A stretch of 64,000 bases of DNA from Paragyromitra xinjiangensis (GCA_038503065.1 JBCAMK010000008.1:124001-188000); one strand, 5' to 3'; positions 1 to 12,430 are shown, numbered from the stretch's first letter. Numbers and translations: made by a program. Notes: a model not told the origin generated them from the letters alone.

Positions 1-950
1 CATGATAGTATAATATCTGGTGTATACTCTACTGGATTCGGTTTGCATAAACTTTTTGGGCTTGGTGCTGTGCCTCTATTCTTGCAGCCAAGTATTTTGG
101 TCGCAGCCCTCAACACAAGCTGGCACAAAACCCCAACTCCAGAACTGGGCTATTGCAACCAGAAACAATTGCACACATTAGATTTTCTCCTATATTACTT
201 TACTAATATTATTCTTCAACCTGAATTTTTTTCAGATTTTTACGGTTGTTTTTAGTGCTTCCAAAATTTAGTGGCCCAAACGCCGGTAGGTAGGGAAGCA
301 CTGTATGTGTTATCTTTATTAGATATTAACTTTATATCTTCTATCAGTCAAACAAATTCCTATCTAGTCCATCGCTATACATCGAATCATTCATACCCTG
401 GATTTCTAGAACCAAGAGCCTATCGTGTAGATAATCTAGTTGACGTGAAATGATGATCAACCCTCGTTCTCCGATCAATATTTCACAACCATGTTGGAGA
501 TGCTTCCTAATACGGGGCTTGGCCCTTCAGAGTCGGAAATAATTGAGAGACAGGTACCCGAGCACACGGGCACTCGGGCACCCGAGAGAGCTATTTAGAT
601 AGGGGCCGTATGCTCACCTAGCAAGCAAGCAATCAAGCCTTCTATTCCTCCCTACGTGCTCCCAATATTACAACAAACCATTCCGCTTATTAAGCGAGTG
701 ATATCTGATGAAGATATTCCCAAGTACCAGACCAAGATTCTCACGTACCGAATAATATCACCCAGCATCATACCGAGAGCCCCTAGAGCTCTAATCGCAG
801 CTTCATACGGATATAATACAATACAAAGAAGCAAAGCCAATATCGCTGAACGACTAGACAGCTTCATCTATGATATATCTCCAACAGCTCAAGTCTACCC
901 CAGCTAGCACATCTACAAAGAATCTATCCCAACTATAGTCTAATACCATC
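1..950. other. Intergenic, no supported gene
   Basis: Short open frames occur on both strands (for example 652-867 on minus) but none has a recognisable domain or convincing splice sites. Around 555-585 there is a small cluster of interleaved CCCGAG and CTCGGG hexamers that could form a weak hairpin. The region lies downstream of THI6, whose stop codon is at 955-957. Confidence 0.5.
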
Positions 951-954
951 TAAC

Positions 955-2664
955 CTAATCCCAAATCTGCTCGATCTTCACCCTCTCTTCAAACTCCTCC
1001 GGCTCCCTCGCTAACGCGTCTACAAACCTCACTGCCCACGAAGCCGGCCCGTCCGGTTTCGGCTCAGCGTTCGCGAGCTCAGCAGCAATATTAAACCTCG
1101 ATACAGCAGCAACCACAGCTTCTATCTTCCCGCTCTGACGCTTCACACCAGCGAGAGTAGCAGCAATGACAGACGCAAGGACACAGCCGATCTACACATC
1201 GTGAGCATATAAAGAACCACCATAAGGAGAAACCTACACCAGTCACGCGAGTCTGAACCGGGTCTCCGTTCCTTAACAAATACTTTCTCTGACCATCAGT
1301 AACAATATCCGTAGGGCCAGTCATGACAACAATATTCCCTGCCACCCGTTAATACACTCCAAGTTAAGGTTCAGGATAGCCTACCATCCCTGTTCGCAAG
1401 CTCCGAGCAAATCTTCGCTAACTCCCTCTCTCTCTCTTCTCCACCACTCTCCCCAGCCCCGTCGACGCCCCTCATACTAACGTTTTGACCGGCAATACTC
1501 AGGATCTCGCCTTCGTTTCCTTTAACGACATCGCAATACCCGCCTTCTAGGACCGCCTTTGCGAACCTCCTCCGAGCACCGGTAGCTCCACATCCGACTG
1601 GATCGAATACGACCGGGTTTCCACGTGAGTTGTGTGCTACGAGGGCGCTCAGGAATAACGTCTCGGTATCTTTCTCGTTCAGGAAGGTCCCCATGTTGAG
1701 CACTAATGCGACATGGGAGTTATTTAGTGCTGCGAGGTCCTGGAACTCGCCAGGGTTCTCGGACATAATCGGTGAAGCGCCGATAGCGAGCGTTACGTTC
1801 GCTGAGAGAGTTTTGGAGACGTTGTTCGTGATATGGTGTACTAGTGGTGGATGTTCTCTCGTTCGCCGAAGCAACGATAGTAGTTGTGTTGGGAGATGAG
1901 AGGGTAATTTGGCCTGAGTTTGCGGGGAGTCTTCGGAGCGAGGGGGGCTGGAGAGCATTACGTTTGTTAGTTCTTGACAAGTTTTCTCGGGCTCCGTAGA
2001 GGCCATGATAGCGGAGACGATGGCGACACCGTCTAGACGTTTTATCGGGTTAGTGGACTGGGAGTGGAAGTAGACATGCGGGAGGTTCTTGAGGTTGATC
2101 CCGCCAATTGCGACCGTAGGTATATGGGATGGTGTCTTTGAGAGGAGAGAGCAGATCCCTGAGATATCGAGTGGGGGGTTATGATCTGGTTTTGTCGCAG
2201 TCGCATAAACGGGGCCCAGACCGAGGTATGTAGGGTCTGCTTCGATTGCGAGAGCGAGTTGATCATGGTTTGATACGGAGAGTCCAATTATTGCATCTGG
2301 GCCAAGGATACTACGGGCAGTTTTGCAATCTGGAGGTAGTTAGTGGTGATATCTCGTGAAGTAGAGTTGGGACAGTTCTACCCATGTCGTCCCAGCCTAC
2401 GTGGACTCCTTCACACCCAATTGCCAGTGCGACATCGACGCGATCGTTGATTAACAGTGGGACTCCGAGCTCTTTGGTGACTTTGTGGATTTGTTTCCCG
2501 AGTTCGATGAATTTGGCGGTTGAGAGCTTCTTCTCCCGCAGCTGGATGATTGTTGCACCGCCCTTGATCGATGCGCGGACATGGTCGGCGAGCGTCGTGT
2601 CTGGTGGGAGGAGAGAAGAGTCGGTAACGAGGTAGAGAGTGAGGTTTACTTCCGGAGGAGCCAT
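955..2664 (-). CDS. THI6: Bifunctional thiamine-phosphate synthase / hydroxyethylthiazole kinase
   Basis: This cytosolic enzyme phosphorylates hydroxyethylthiazole and joins it to HMP-pyrophosphate to give thiamine phosphate. I read four exons: 2664-2382, 2329-1385, 1338-1238 and 1191-955, giving 521 aa; the introns are 46-52 bp and the frame closes exactly. Residues 1 to about 230 are the ThiE-like TIM barrel (GGATIIQLREK, then VHVGWDD, which continues as MDCKTARSILGPDA across the first intron). Residues from about 257 to the end are the ThiM-like kinase, with PLVHHITN, NPVVFDPVGCGATG, KGNEGEI, VVMTGPTDIV and the catalytic-Cys motif VTGIGC spanning the third intron. The fusion order matches fungal THI6. 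It is divergent from THI20 across 348 bp, so co-regulation by thiamine is likely. No break is seen. Confidence 0.95.
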
Positions 2665-3012
2665 GATCTATTTATTTAATTAATACCGCAATGGAGTAGA
2701 AGTGAGGAGATGCGATTGCGGAGGTTCCAGTCTCTCGATGAGGTTGAGATGGATGAGAAGTGATATCATATCCACCGCGGGGCAGATCGATCTTCTACCC
2801 CTCCAATTAGAACTATTCCCATTCTTAACTGAGAGCCGTAGGAATATACTCATTATATCAAGTCCACAAGTATTCCGAGATCTCTAAATCCCCACAAGAT
2901 CCCATCCTTCGTATCGAGACTGCCGAGAGAACCCCCGCAGAATAACTCCGAGTTCCCCTCATATCCATCCCAACAAATATCTCCGCAATTCAATCCCCCC
3001 AACACCAATCAA
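2665..3012. promoter_or_regulatory. Shared bidirectional promoter of THI6 and THI20
   Basis: These 348 bp separate the two divergent start codons, so both thiamine genes must be driven from here. I looked for the conserved core of a fungal TPP riboswitch and did not find it on either strand. The THI20 side is rich in C and A just before its ATG, as in many fungal leaders. No specific transcription factor site is claimed. Confidence 0.7.
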
Positions 3013-4862
3013 ATGACAGACTCAAAACCAGACTCGATCCCTCGGGTCCTCGCGATTGCCGGCTCTGACCCATCGGGCGGCGCCGGAATTGAAGCCGATG
3101 TCAAAGTTATCACGGCTCATGGCTGCTACGGTATGACGGCAATTACCGCGTTGACGGCGCAGAATACCGAAGGCGTGAGAGGGATTCATATTATCCCCCC
3201 GGAGTTCTTACGGAGTAGTTTGGAGGCTGTGTTGGACGATATTGGTGTGGATGTGGTAAAAACAGGTGTGTTGAATGAGAAATGGTCATATTGAGGGAAG
3301 TTCTAATATCTGATATAGGAATGCTCGCTGGTGAGGAAAGCATCAAGATCGTTGCAGAAACGCTGAAGAAATATGGAATCGAGAAGACAGTCATTGATCC
3401 TGTATGTGATTTCTACTACCATTCACAAATAAGAGTCTCGAGATTAATCAATTACAGGTTATGGTCTCTACCTCAGGCTCCGAACTTCTGCCCCCTTCCG
3501 CCGTGAAATCCTTCATCGAGGATATATTCCCCCACACCTACCTCTTGACTCCGAATGTCCCCGAAGCTCTCCTGCTTGTGAAGAACCTGGATATCGATGT
3601 CTCAGAGATCACCTCTGTGGAGGTGATGGCGGAGGTTGCAAAAGCCCTGCAAGCTCACGGCCCAAAGAATGTACTCCTCAAAGGCGGCCATATTCCATTC
3701 CGGAAAATAGGGCTCCAGTACTACGCTGCAGAAAACGAAGAACAACAAGAATTCGTCGTGGACGTATTAGTGAATGGAGAGGATGTGATATATATCGAGA
3801 ATCCTCATATAAACAGCAGAAACACCCATGGGACTGGCTGCTCTCTTGCCTGTATATCCCCTTCACCAATACCATATATCCAATCACTGACCCTCACAGC
3901 ATCAATCGCATCCAACCTATCCCGCGGCTTCACCCTCGAAGACGCAGTTCGCTCATCCTGCAACTACATCTCCGCCGCGATCCAAACCTCCCCCAAAAAC
4001 CTCGGAAAAGGCTCTGGACCCATAAACCACCTCCACAGCAACTACATCCTCCCCTTCGCACCGTAAGCCCCCCCATCCTCCTCCACAAACAGCTAACAAA
4101 CCCCCAACAGCGGCCACTTCGTAGACTACCTCCTCACCCACCCAAAGGTCAAACCCCACTGGCATGCCTACACCCACCACGAATTCGTTCTCCAACTCGG
4201 CGCCGGAACCCTCCCTCAAGAAAGCTTCAAACACTACCTCATCCAAGACTACCTCTTCCTCGTACGTCCCCCCACCCCTCCCTTCACCCCACTAACCCCT
4301 CTAGATCCAATTCGCACGTGCAAACTCCCTCGCCGGCTATAAAGGCACCACCATAACCGACATTTCCAAAGCCGCACGAACCGTCCTCCACATCGAGCGC
4401 GAAATGGATCTCCATATCTCATACTGCAACACCTTCGGGATCTCGCGATCTGAGATCGATGCCACAACAGAGTCTCAGGCGTGTACAGCGTACACCCGGT
4501 TCGTACTCGATACTGGAGCCACGCATGACTTCTTCGCGTTGCAGGTCGCGATGGCACCGTGTTCAATCGGCTATCGTGATATTGCGATGAGGATCGCGAG
4601 GGAGAATAAGGATGGAAGGGGGAATATATATTGGAAGTGGGTAGAGAGTTATTGTGATGTGGATTATGGGAACTCGTATAAAGAGGCGAGGGAGCTGTTG
4701 GAGAAGTATGCGGTGAGGCAGAGTGCAGGGAGGATAGATGAGTTGGTGGAGATTTTCGCGAAGGCTACGAAGGTGGGTTTTTGTGGTTTTTGGGGATTGG
4801 GGATTGGCTGACGGGTGTAGCTTGAGGAGGGGTTTTGGACGATGGGGTTGGAGAGGAAGTAG
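3013..4862 (+). CDS. THI20: HMP / HMP-phosphate kinase with C-terminal TENA (thiaminase II) domain
   Basis: The enzyme phosphorylates hydroxymethylpyrimidine twice to give the HMP-PP used by THI6; its TenA half salvages pyrimidine from degraded thiamine. Seven exons are read: 3013-3265, 3319-3401, 3458-3851, 3900-4062, 4111-4261, 4305-4772 and 4821-4862, giving 517 aa with continuous phase. The ThiD half shows AGSDPSGGAGIEADVK near residue 15, VKTGMLAG across intron 1, LTPNVPEA, and the anion-hole motif HGTGCSLA. The TenA half (about residue 298 on) shows HWHAYTHHEF, a Cys in AMAPCSIGY (the TenA active-site type) and WVESYCDVDY. The arrangement is that of yeast THI20/21. The last exon encodes only 13 residues and is easy to miss. 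Confidence 0.95.
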
Positions 4863-5088
4863 ATAGACGGGACTTGCTGGAAAAAACATCACATATAACA
4901 TCATTGGCGGTTTTAATACTATTAGTGTGGTTATAGAGTTATGGTTTTTACTACATCCTAAGTCACGACGGTTGTTTGTGCCAACCTCAAGGCTATTCAC
5001 AACTCCCTTCTCCTTCTCCTCATCCCCTATAAGCTCCATCCCACCAAATAACAATCAGTGCTAAACACCAGCCAATTCCCGATACGGC

Positions 5089-6037
5089 TCATCTCCAGCA
5101 TGCAGAAAGTCTATTCAACCATCCCCTAGACACTAGATAAACATACGTCCGCGTTCCAGCGTCTGCCAGGAATACGCAACTCCCCGCCACAAACCCACCA
5201 GAGAATACGCAAAAGAGACACAGTGAAGCCCCGAAAACAGCAGAAACCTGAGATCCAAAGAACACATAAACCTTATAAGGAAAAGGCTGACCTACAAGTT
5301 CCCAACGCCGGAAGTCGAGTTGATACTTTACATATAAACCGATCCTCAATCTAGAGCGGAACTCATAGCATACCCAGACTACTGCTCCTAGACCATACCA
5401 ATTAGAAAGCCACCTTGAAGCTGTGGCTCCTCGAGGAAGTGAATATTTGGAAATAGCCGTTTTCGTGGTTAGGGTTAGAACATCGTTGCACCAAGTGATT
5501 CCTAGCTAAGATATGGAATATCAATTCTTTGCCAACTACTTCGAAAAAACTATTAAATGCTCTTTTAGAGGTTAGAAAAGGTTTCTCCAGATTTGGTCCG
5601 CACCGACAGGAGGTTGCCAGGGCAAGTGATGTTCATGATATCGCAAGTGGTGTAATATATCCCGTGTCAAAAAAATACGGTAAATAAACCAGCAAACCAG
5701 CTCAATATGAAGACTAGAACCCGCTAGAACGTACCACACATCGACCCGTTTCCAAGAGTTACACCCTTCTGATCAAAACATAAAAACATAAAAAGCGAAG
5801 ATTCGAGAAACTAGCTCTCACCCAGACAAAATACTTACTAAACCTTCCTGTTAAACCTGCAGATCCCTCCCTACGTTTCCAATCCCTTCTGCGCACCGAC
5901 AAGTTCTTCTTATTCCAAAAGAACGCGCTCTTAGTAAACATATTAACCAGAAAGCAGAAGGCCACAACCGAAACAAACCCACACGATGCGAGACAGCACC
6001 CAAACACCCCACTATCCCAACCATTCCCAACTCGCAT
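5089..6037 (-). CDS. Probable multi-exon polytopic membrane protein, family unknown
   Basis: I do not recognise the family. Three exons join in frame: 6037-5839 (donor GTAAGT), 5768-5604 and 5501-5089, giving about 258 aa. The first exon carries a hydrophobic stretch (CCLASCGFVSVVAFCFLVNM) followed by a basic segment. The second reads RVDVWYVLAGSSLHIELVCW. The third has LSNWYGLGAVVWVCYEF, a basic loop (LDFRRWELVGQPFPYK) and a last hydrophobic pair (FFGSQVSAVFGASLCLFCVF). Alternating hydrophobic stretches and basic loops across three separate exons is hard to obtain by chance. The start is uncertain: the ATG at 6037 is the first in frame after an upstream stop, but more 5' exons are possible. 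A short extra intron near 5150 would alter only the last residues. Confidence 0.45.
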
Positions 6038-7865
6038 GCTTACGAACGAGTATAGTGCCGGTACAGGAAAGTCGCACAACTATTCTCTGAAATAGTAGGT
6101 CTCCAGCGTAAGCCCGGAAGTGGCGGATGGCATGCTTACGTCAGGTTAATGCGTCGCCGCACTAAACATCAAAATTTCATGCGTGTTATGTAGGTTTATG
6201 TCCGCGTCGAGAAGGAGAGACAAATTTTTATGATCATATAGGCGGGAGATGATTCTATGGGGGAATCTTTGTCGTCCCGGTGAACGGGTTTTCGGGCTAG
6301 GTGCGAAAGTGACACAGGAACTACCATGGCAGTGGAAAATCCCAAGTGATGGCACAGAAGAGTACCTAAGAAGCAAGTGAGCAATGGAAACTCTTAAGGG
6401 GAGATAGAAAAATACTGGGTGTCTAGTGTTGCCTAATGCTATCACGCAGTATGTGGGCAACGTTCCCAGACACGCACACAAAAATCCGCGGAATAACCAT
6501 CGAAACAGAAACAAACATACAACTCCACACTCAAAACGCTATAACGTTCTCAAACCTAGTTACATGATAAAACCCTGCTACTAGCCAACACAGCCCGAGT
6601 GACACCCCATGCCCACCCAGGGTTAGGGTTATTTCCACATTCGATGACCTTCGAATATTCAACTCCCCCACTGGAAACTCATGGAAAGATTCCTATTCGA
6701 TCGCATAATAAATATGATCCAAGGCTTGATTGGGTTCTCAAGATCCTCGTCCTTTGCGGGTTCGAAATCAAAGACTTGGCAAGGCTGGAAGCATACTGCT
6801 TTGCACTTTTGATTGATTCGGAGTTATCCCATCTCATCTCATCTATTGATATTACTGAGTTCTATGGTCTCGTTTGTATCAGCTCTTCGTGGGTTGGGCT
6901 TTCTGATTGCTTGTTTTGCCTGAGTACTGCAGCTCACTTGGTGGGAATGATGGAATGCTGGATGTCGTAAGGATGGTTCACTCCAGTAGATTTGCCTTGT
7001 TATCATAGGCTAATTCGTCTGATATTGGTTTTCTGCCTTTTTACGCAGTCCTAGGTCCTTTTAGGTAATTGGTAAGGATCTTGATGGTTTATGCGAGTGA
7101 TAATTTATGATGCACTCTAACACTAGCGTACGGATAGACATCTCAACCAACAAGCAACCATTAGCACTTATTTACTATTCCAAAAACTTCTCAAGTGATT
7201 GAAGATCACTGCCATGTGTACTAGGTACTATCACAGAAGTTCTAACTAAGTGCCAAAGCGAGTGATATCTAATGATGTACATGTATACTTCACTCTCTCC
7301 TCGCATGAGTACTGAATTGTCTCCACTAACTTCCTGAACAAAAATTTCTCCCCTACTTGCGCATATAGCATCTCATCCTGAGACTGCATAATAAGTCGTT
7401 TCGTTTGGGAGTTTGAAGTTTCGCCTTGTGGGGAGGCTGTTTAGGGCGTTAAAGGTACACTATCTCAACATAATTGATTTTTCCTATCCAAGTACCTCTC
7501 CCGCATCCTGCGGGATTTTTCAAGATCACTCGTTCATGCACGGAAAACAGTACGTGTCCCAACAGGCTCGTTTACATCATGAGTAAGAAGACGGAGTCTC
7601 TCGCAAGAAAGAAGGACAAAAGCAAAGATAATGAAGTATTTCTGCATAAAGTATCACTCTCGTTTCAAGATTCTTTGCACATCCACACTCAGCAACGTGG
7701 GTAGTTCAAGAGCCATTCTCCACTCGAGCACACGGTAAGAACCCCATTGATCCGTTTGTCGGTCCCATCAACGTATATGCAATTTTTCCTGTACATCTCA
7801 TAAACATGTGATCCTTCTCGCCACGTTTTTCTATGCATGAGATCCAGAAGCTCACGTCCTGAAAA

Positions 7866-9003
7866 TTACCTTCCGTTTCACGCACACACCTCGAAACAAC
7901 CCAGAGCCATGGTCCGCTCTGATCCGTTTCTTTGCCCTCGGTTCATCATCCCCCTTCAGAAGCCAGCGCGATATGTCCACTACCGGGGAAATTAATCGTC
8001 GAGGAAGATAGGAAGGTAAGCCAGTGAAAAGGTGGTTGTCGTGGACTGGTCAGCCGCGCTGGCGATTGTTTGGTTGCCATGGCTGCTGTTCATACCCTGC
8101 TCAAACACACCCCTTATCACCCTTATCTGAGGGCGCAAATAAAGTCATGACACACAGCTTGGCAGGCAAATTTTGTCGAAAATCATCACCTCCTCCTGGA
8201 CTCGTCACTAGCTGAATTGATCTTTGCTGGTTTTTGCGTAGAGGGGACAAGTGCTGAGTGGTAGGGAGGGTTAGAACGGTGTAGGGTGCGGTTAGACTTT
8301 GTCGGTATCCGTACCTGCATGAATGCTTGCTCCTATCATAACCCACCGTTACGCGAAAGGGGTTGTCGATTCTATGTGCCGTACAGCTACACTTTACTCG
8401 CAGATCGACTGTAACATGCCGTCTGATAAGATTGTCGTTGAGATTAGGGGACTGGTAATGATAGAACCCCTGGTGGCGGTGAATCCTCATATTCCCCACC
8501 GTCCACCTATCACCGCTTTTGGTACTTGTAACTGTCGTCGTCATCACCACCTGTACACTGCATGTATTCCAGAGTAAAGTCCCAATCGCTCCCGTCTGTG
8601 CCCACCGCGGGCGCAATCTTCCCCGCAACAGCACAACTTGCCGCCCAGCTGACGGTATCGAGCAGTTCAGCTTGGCAGGTACAGTATTCAGCTTGGCAGG
8701 GCACGCAGCTTGGCAACGCTTTTTCAATGCTTCAGTACCAATCGCCTTCGGAGAATTAGCACGGCAAGCTCGGGTGCGTCATTCCTGGTTGCGATTTCCA
8801 TCGCATGCAAGCGAGTCAGGGTCTACCCCTTGCTGTGGCGTTTCAGCCAAACTAGCTATTTCCTATGGTTGGTGACGATTGGAGGTCTAGGACTCGGTTG
8901 CTGTCATGTCTGACCGCGGGAGAGAATAGGTATGCCCCATTTTAAGCTGCTTGAGGGTTTGAGTGGAATAATAGGTAGCTGACGGATTTACCTTCCGTTT
9001 CAC
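7866..9003. repeat. 16-bp direct repeats about 1.1 kb apart
   Basis: TTACCTTCCGTTTCAC occurs at 7866-7881 and again at 8988-9003, identical and in the same orientation. The DNA between them carries the AGCTTGGCAGG motifs listed below and no convincing gene. The pair could be remnants of solo-LTR-like ends or a chance repeat. Confidence 0.4.
8669..8715 (+). repeat. Clustered AGCTTGGCAGG motifs
   Basis: AGCTTGGCAGG is found at 8669-8679 and 8690-8700, with a shortened copy (AGCTTGGCA) at 8707-8715, so the starts are spaced 21 and 17 bp. A fourth copy stands alone at 8157-8167. The spacing is uneven, so this is a motif cluster and not a clean tandem array. It could be a protein-binding cluster or debris of a repeat. 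Confidence 0.5.
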
Positions 9004-10094
9004 ACTTCTTTTTTACTCCTGTTGAGGCAAGACTATGCAACTCCCCGCGCACTCTATGCTCGATAAGGCCCTTATCCGCGATGGGTTGGTTGAGGTTCTT
9101 AGACATCCTGAGGTGCGGGTGCATACCGAGTGTGGAAATGTCCTAAAAGGGGCTATTTTTGTCCTTGGTACATTTTGGCGCCGCTCCAATCAACGTCGAG
9201 ATTCAACCTCTCGAAGCTGTGAAGACGCTTCCAATAATACCTCAAACTAGCAATTCATAGCCACTTCTTAGCGACAAACATAGGGAATAGCTGTGGAAAA
9301 TTATTCTCAGATTTCGGAACTGGAAAGTCAAAAGCTCAAAGTATTGAAATCCTCAGGTTAGGGCTGTACGCAGTGCTACTACTAATCTCCATATACGGCT
9401 TGAGAGTATGGTGTTTCCACTCGCGCTATAGGGTAAGCAGAGTACAAGTCCTCATTATCCCGATTGCGCGTTGAGCCGCTATGCAGATTCTTTTGCGTTG
9501 CTGTTTGGTGGTATTCTATAGCCCTAACCCAACTTCTTCTGCAAACTCTTCCGGTCTAGACGACTATGCGACACTCCGCGCCTAAGGAAACGTTCACAAA
9601 TTTGGGCTCTCCATGTAATTGGTGGATGTCCTACCTAATGTCTATCAACGCCAAAAATTAGTATGATCGACGTAGACCAATAGACCCACAAGGTTCGCAT
9701 CCCTGAACCCGCTTTTCAAACAGCCTCCAGGGTACTATTGGGTAACACATTCGCGCCGTGGAATACCACTAATGACATGGACTAACTTAAACAGAAAGTC
9801 TTGTAGAAGGAAGTTTCTGTATAAGTTGAGCTCGTTCTCTCCTCCTTTGTTGCACTCCATCAAGCATCGAGAGCAGCTCATTACAACTGTCCTTCAGTTT
9901 CTTTTCTCCTTTCCTTTCACTCACTTCTATTTTCGCTTCTTCTCAAACGACTGGATCGTTTCTTTGAATTTGGTCTCACTCCTTCTTGAACCAAACTATT
10001 CTATAGGATCACAGCTAGCCTGTCCTTAAGTATTTGCTGTCTCTCGCTATCCTACCCTCAAACATCATCTATCAACCACTACAACCTCTTCACC

Positions 10095-11372
10095 ATGAAT
10101 AAGATGCTATTCTTCCTATCATTTTTGCTGCCTCTGGTTAGCGCACATATGACTATGGTCGATCCTCCAGCACTAGGCCTAAAGACCAATAAATTTACCC
10201 AGGAGAACGATGTTGATTACAGTCTTTCCTCACCTCTATCAACCTTGGCCGATTTCCCTTGCAAGGGTAAGCTAAAGATGCTTGGTACGCCTTCAGGCCA
10301 GTCCGTAGCGAGCTGGCCAGTGGGATCCAGTCAGTCATTCTCTCTCCAAGCTGGAGCTCCCCACGGTGGTGGCAGTTGCCAAGCATCCATTTCTGAAGAT
10401 AAGGGAAAGACCTGGAAGGTCATCAAATCTTATATCGGTGGATGTCCTGATGCGAGCAGCCAGGCCAACACAGTCGAGCCTTTCACCGTCCCTAAGGACA
10501 CCATTAATGGTGATGTAGTCTTCGCCTGGTAGGTTCTCATGATCTCATTAGTTAGCTTAGATATGGGTTCTAACATTTATAATAGGACATGGTTCAACTT
10601 CGAGGGAAATAGAGAAATGTACATGAACTGCGCAGTCGTCACTATCACCGGCGGTGGCTCTTCACCTGGTCTCTCTAGCCTACCTGATACCTTCGTAGCG
10701 AACATCGGAAATGGCTGCACAGTCCCAGCAAACACGAACGTTTTGTTCCCCAACCCCGGCACCGATGTCGTCACTGCGGCTACTGGTACTCCCCCCACCG
10801 GAACCTGCGGTACCGCCTCCAGTGGAAGCGGTGGTGGATCTTCCCCCGCCGCCTCAGGTGCACCAGCGGCCTCCTCTCCACTAGTGGCCTCCTCTCCAGC
10901 TGCAACTGGCGGAAGTGGAGCTGCTACCTCTGTCGCAGCCCCCATTGCCTCTTCAATCAAGCTCGGGAACAACGGTCTTTACACCTCGTCTATCGCATAC
11001 AACAACGGACTCTACACCGCTCCCACAAGCGTCAAATCCGTCCCCACGATTGTCCCTTCAGTCATCTCTCCAGCTGTCTCTTCGCCCGTCAGCCCACCCG
11101 TCAACCCAATCGCATCCTCTGCCGCCGCTACCACCTCATGCGATAGCAGCACTATGCCTATTTCTACCGGTACCGCGGTTGCTGCCACCCCAATTGCTAC
11201 CAGCTCAGCCTATAACAGCCCAGACGCAGCTGCACCTTCAGGATCCATCCCCAACTGCAAGCGTTCCGTGCGATACACTCGTTCCGAGCCTAAAGTGATC
11301 CCAAGATCTCCCGGCTGTATGTGTCAGTGCTCTGGAGGAGGTGTTCCTCAGCTTATTGGCCAGTGTTCTTAA
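10095..11372 (+). CDS. Secreted AA11-type lytic polysaccharide monooxygenase (chitin-active family)
   Basis: LPMOs of this family cleave chitin oxidatively with a copper held by an N-terminal histidine brace. Two exons, 10095-10528 and 10586-11372, give 406 aa. A signal peptide of about 17 residues ends LVSA, and the mature protein starts HMTM, so the first copper ligand is exposed. The second ligand is in GAPHGGGSCQ, and the axial Tyr lies in GNREMYMNCA, reached across the 57-bp intron (FAW/TWFN). Paired cysteines (DFPCKG, IGGCPD) fit AA11. From about residue 230 the protein becomes a Ser/Ala/Pro/Thr-rich, probably O-glycosylated region, ending in a tail with five Cys. No GPI signal or known binding module is evident. 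It probably acts outside the cell on fungal or arthropod chitin. Confidence 0.9.
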
Positions 11373-12430
11373 GTCTATGACTTATCCGTTCTTTTACAGT
11401 TCCTTTTTTTTCCTCCTCCTTCTTATTCTTCTAGGCTATTATAGCTATCTTTACTGGGGTTTTCGCTAGTTGATCTGGCGGGCTTAAAATCGTTTACCCG
11501 TTCTTTATAAATATTTCTTTTGGAGCATGGGTTTGGTCTTTTCTTGGGTTGCTCTCTTTTGTGTAATCTGGTTTTTAGGAGGGGGAGGGTTTTAGGTGTA
11601 ATAGCCTTTGTTAGTGTTAGTACAGAATATTATATAACTATCACAAGATATACATTTGTGCAAAGTGACCTGTGTGGAATTGGGTAGGGATTCAATGCTG
11701 ATAGTGATCAGACGAATAGGGATATGTTGGTGTTATCCAATTAGAAGGGGGCAAGGAATTGAAAGTGCTCCGAGATCGGATTGGGTTCATGTAGTATCAC
11801 TCGATGTCTCCTTTCTCTGGCAAAAAATAGTGGTAATAGAAAGGCCAAGGCTACAGGTCGCGAAGAAATGGGTTATAGCGAATGTTCACAATACCATTCT
11901 TAATAGCAAAGCAGGTGGAACACGATTCAAAGTACCACATGGGGAGTATAGAAATGGCGACAAGATGTTATTCAATTTCGGTACCGTGCTTATAATCATG
12001 ATGGGCGGTTTAGAAGAGGCTTAACTCAGTAAGACGTTACCTGGACAAGCTCGGCTGACACTATACTCTTTGCTAGTTATAGGGATTGTTTTATGAACCG
12101 TTTGAGATTCTTGTGAATTCCTACAGCAGGGGTTTTCGTCCTATTCATACGATGGTAAGATGGGAATAGACTTGTTCCATCTTCTATAAAGTTTGGGTTG
12201 TCTTAGAAAAGATACATGTCTAATTATGGAAAAGCATCCTTGTCTTGAAACGGACATTTAGCGTAGCTAAAAATAAGGTTACCACGTGACGAGCCGATTT
12301 CAAGACTCCTGAAAACTATCGTTAATATTTACTCTACCCGTGGCTATCGAAGCCCCTCCAAGTTAACAAATTAAGATATGAAGCGAATCTCATTACCACT
12401 TCACGGACTAACGATCTCTATCTCCCCAAA
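11373..12430. other. 3' region of the LPMO gene and spacer
   Basis: The first 250 bases after the LPMO stop are very T-rich, as expected for a fungal 3' untranslated region with poly(A) signals. The plus-strand open frame at 11656-12024 lacks an informative motif. Nothing else is supported before the minus-strand gene that ends at 12431. Confidence 0.45.

Larger units (their letters stand above)
6080..10094. other. Four kilobases with no supported gene
   Basis: Only short open frames lacking domains or paired splice signals are seen. The longest, 8101-8727 on minus (208 codons), overlaps an open frame of similar quality on the other strand and resembles nothing known to me. Two short repeat families lie here and are listed separately. 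The last 300 bases are rich in C and T, as expected for the leader of the gene that follows. Confidence 0.45.

Noticed and set aside
652..907. Opposed short frames of 71 and 83 codons
   Set aside because: Complementary shadows of each other; the plus one lacks an ATG start and neither shows a domain.
2665..3012. Possible TPP riboswitch in the thiamine promoter
   Set aside because: I searched both strands by eye for the conserved CUGAGA and CUGAUG-type cores in the right spacing and found none.
5460..6625. Telomere-like GGTTAGGGTTAG stretches near 5469 and 6612
   Set aside because: Only about two units each, too short for an interstitial telomere array; the first also falls inside a candidate coding exon.
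8101..8727. 208-codon frame on minus
   Set aside because: Mixed composition without domain, contains the repeated AGCTTGGCAGG motif, and has rival frames on the other strand.
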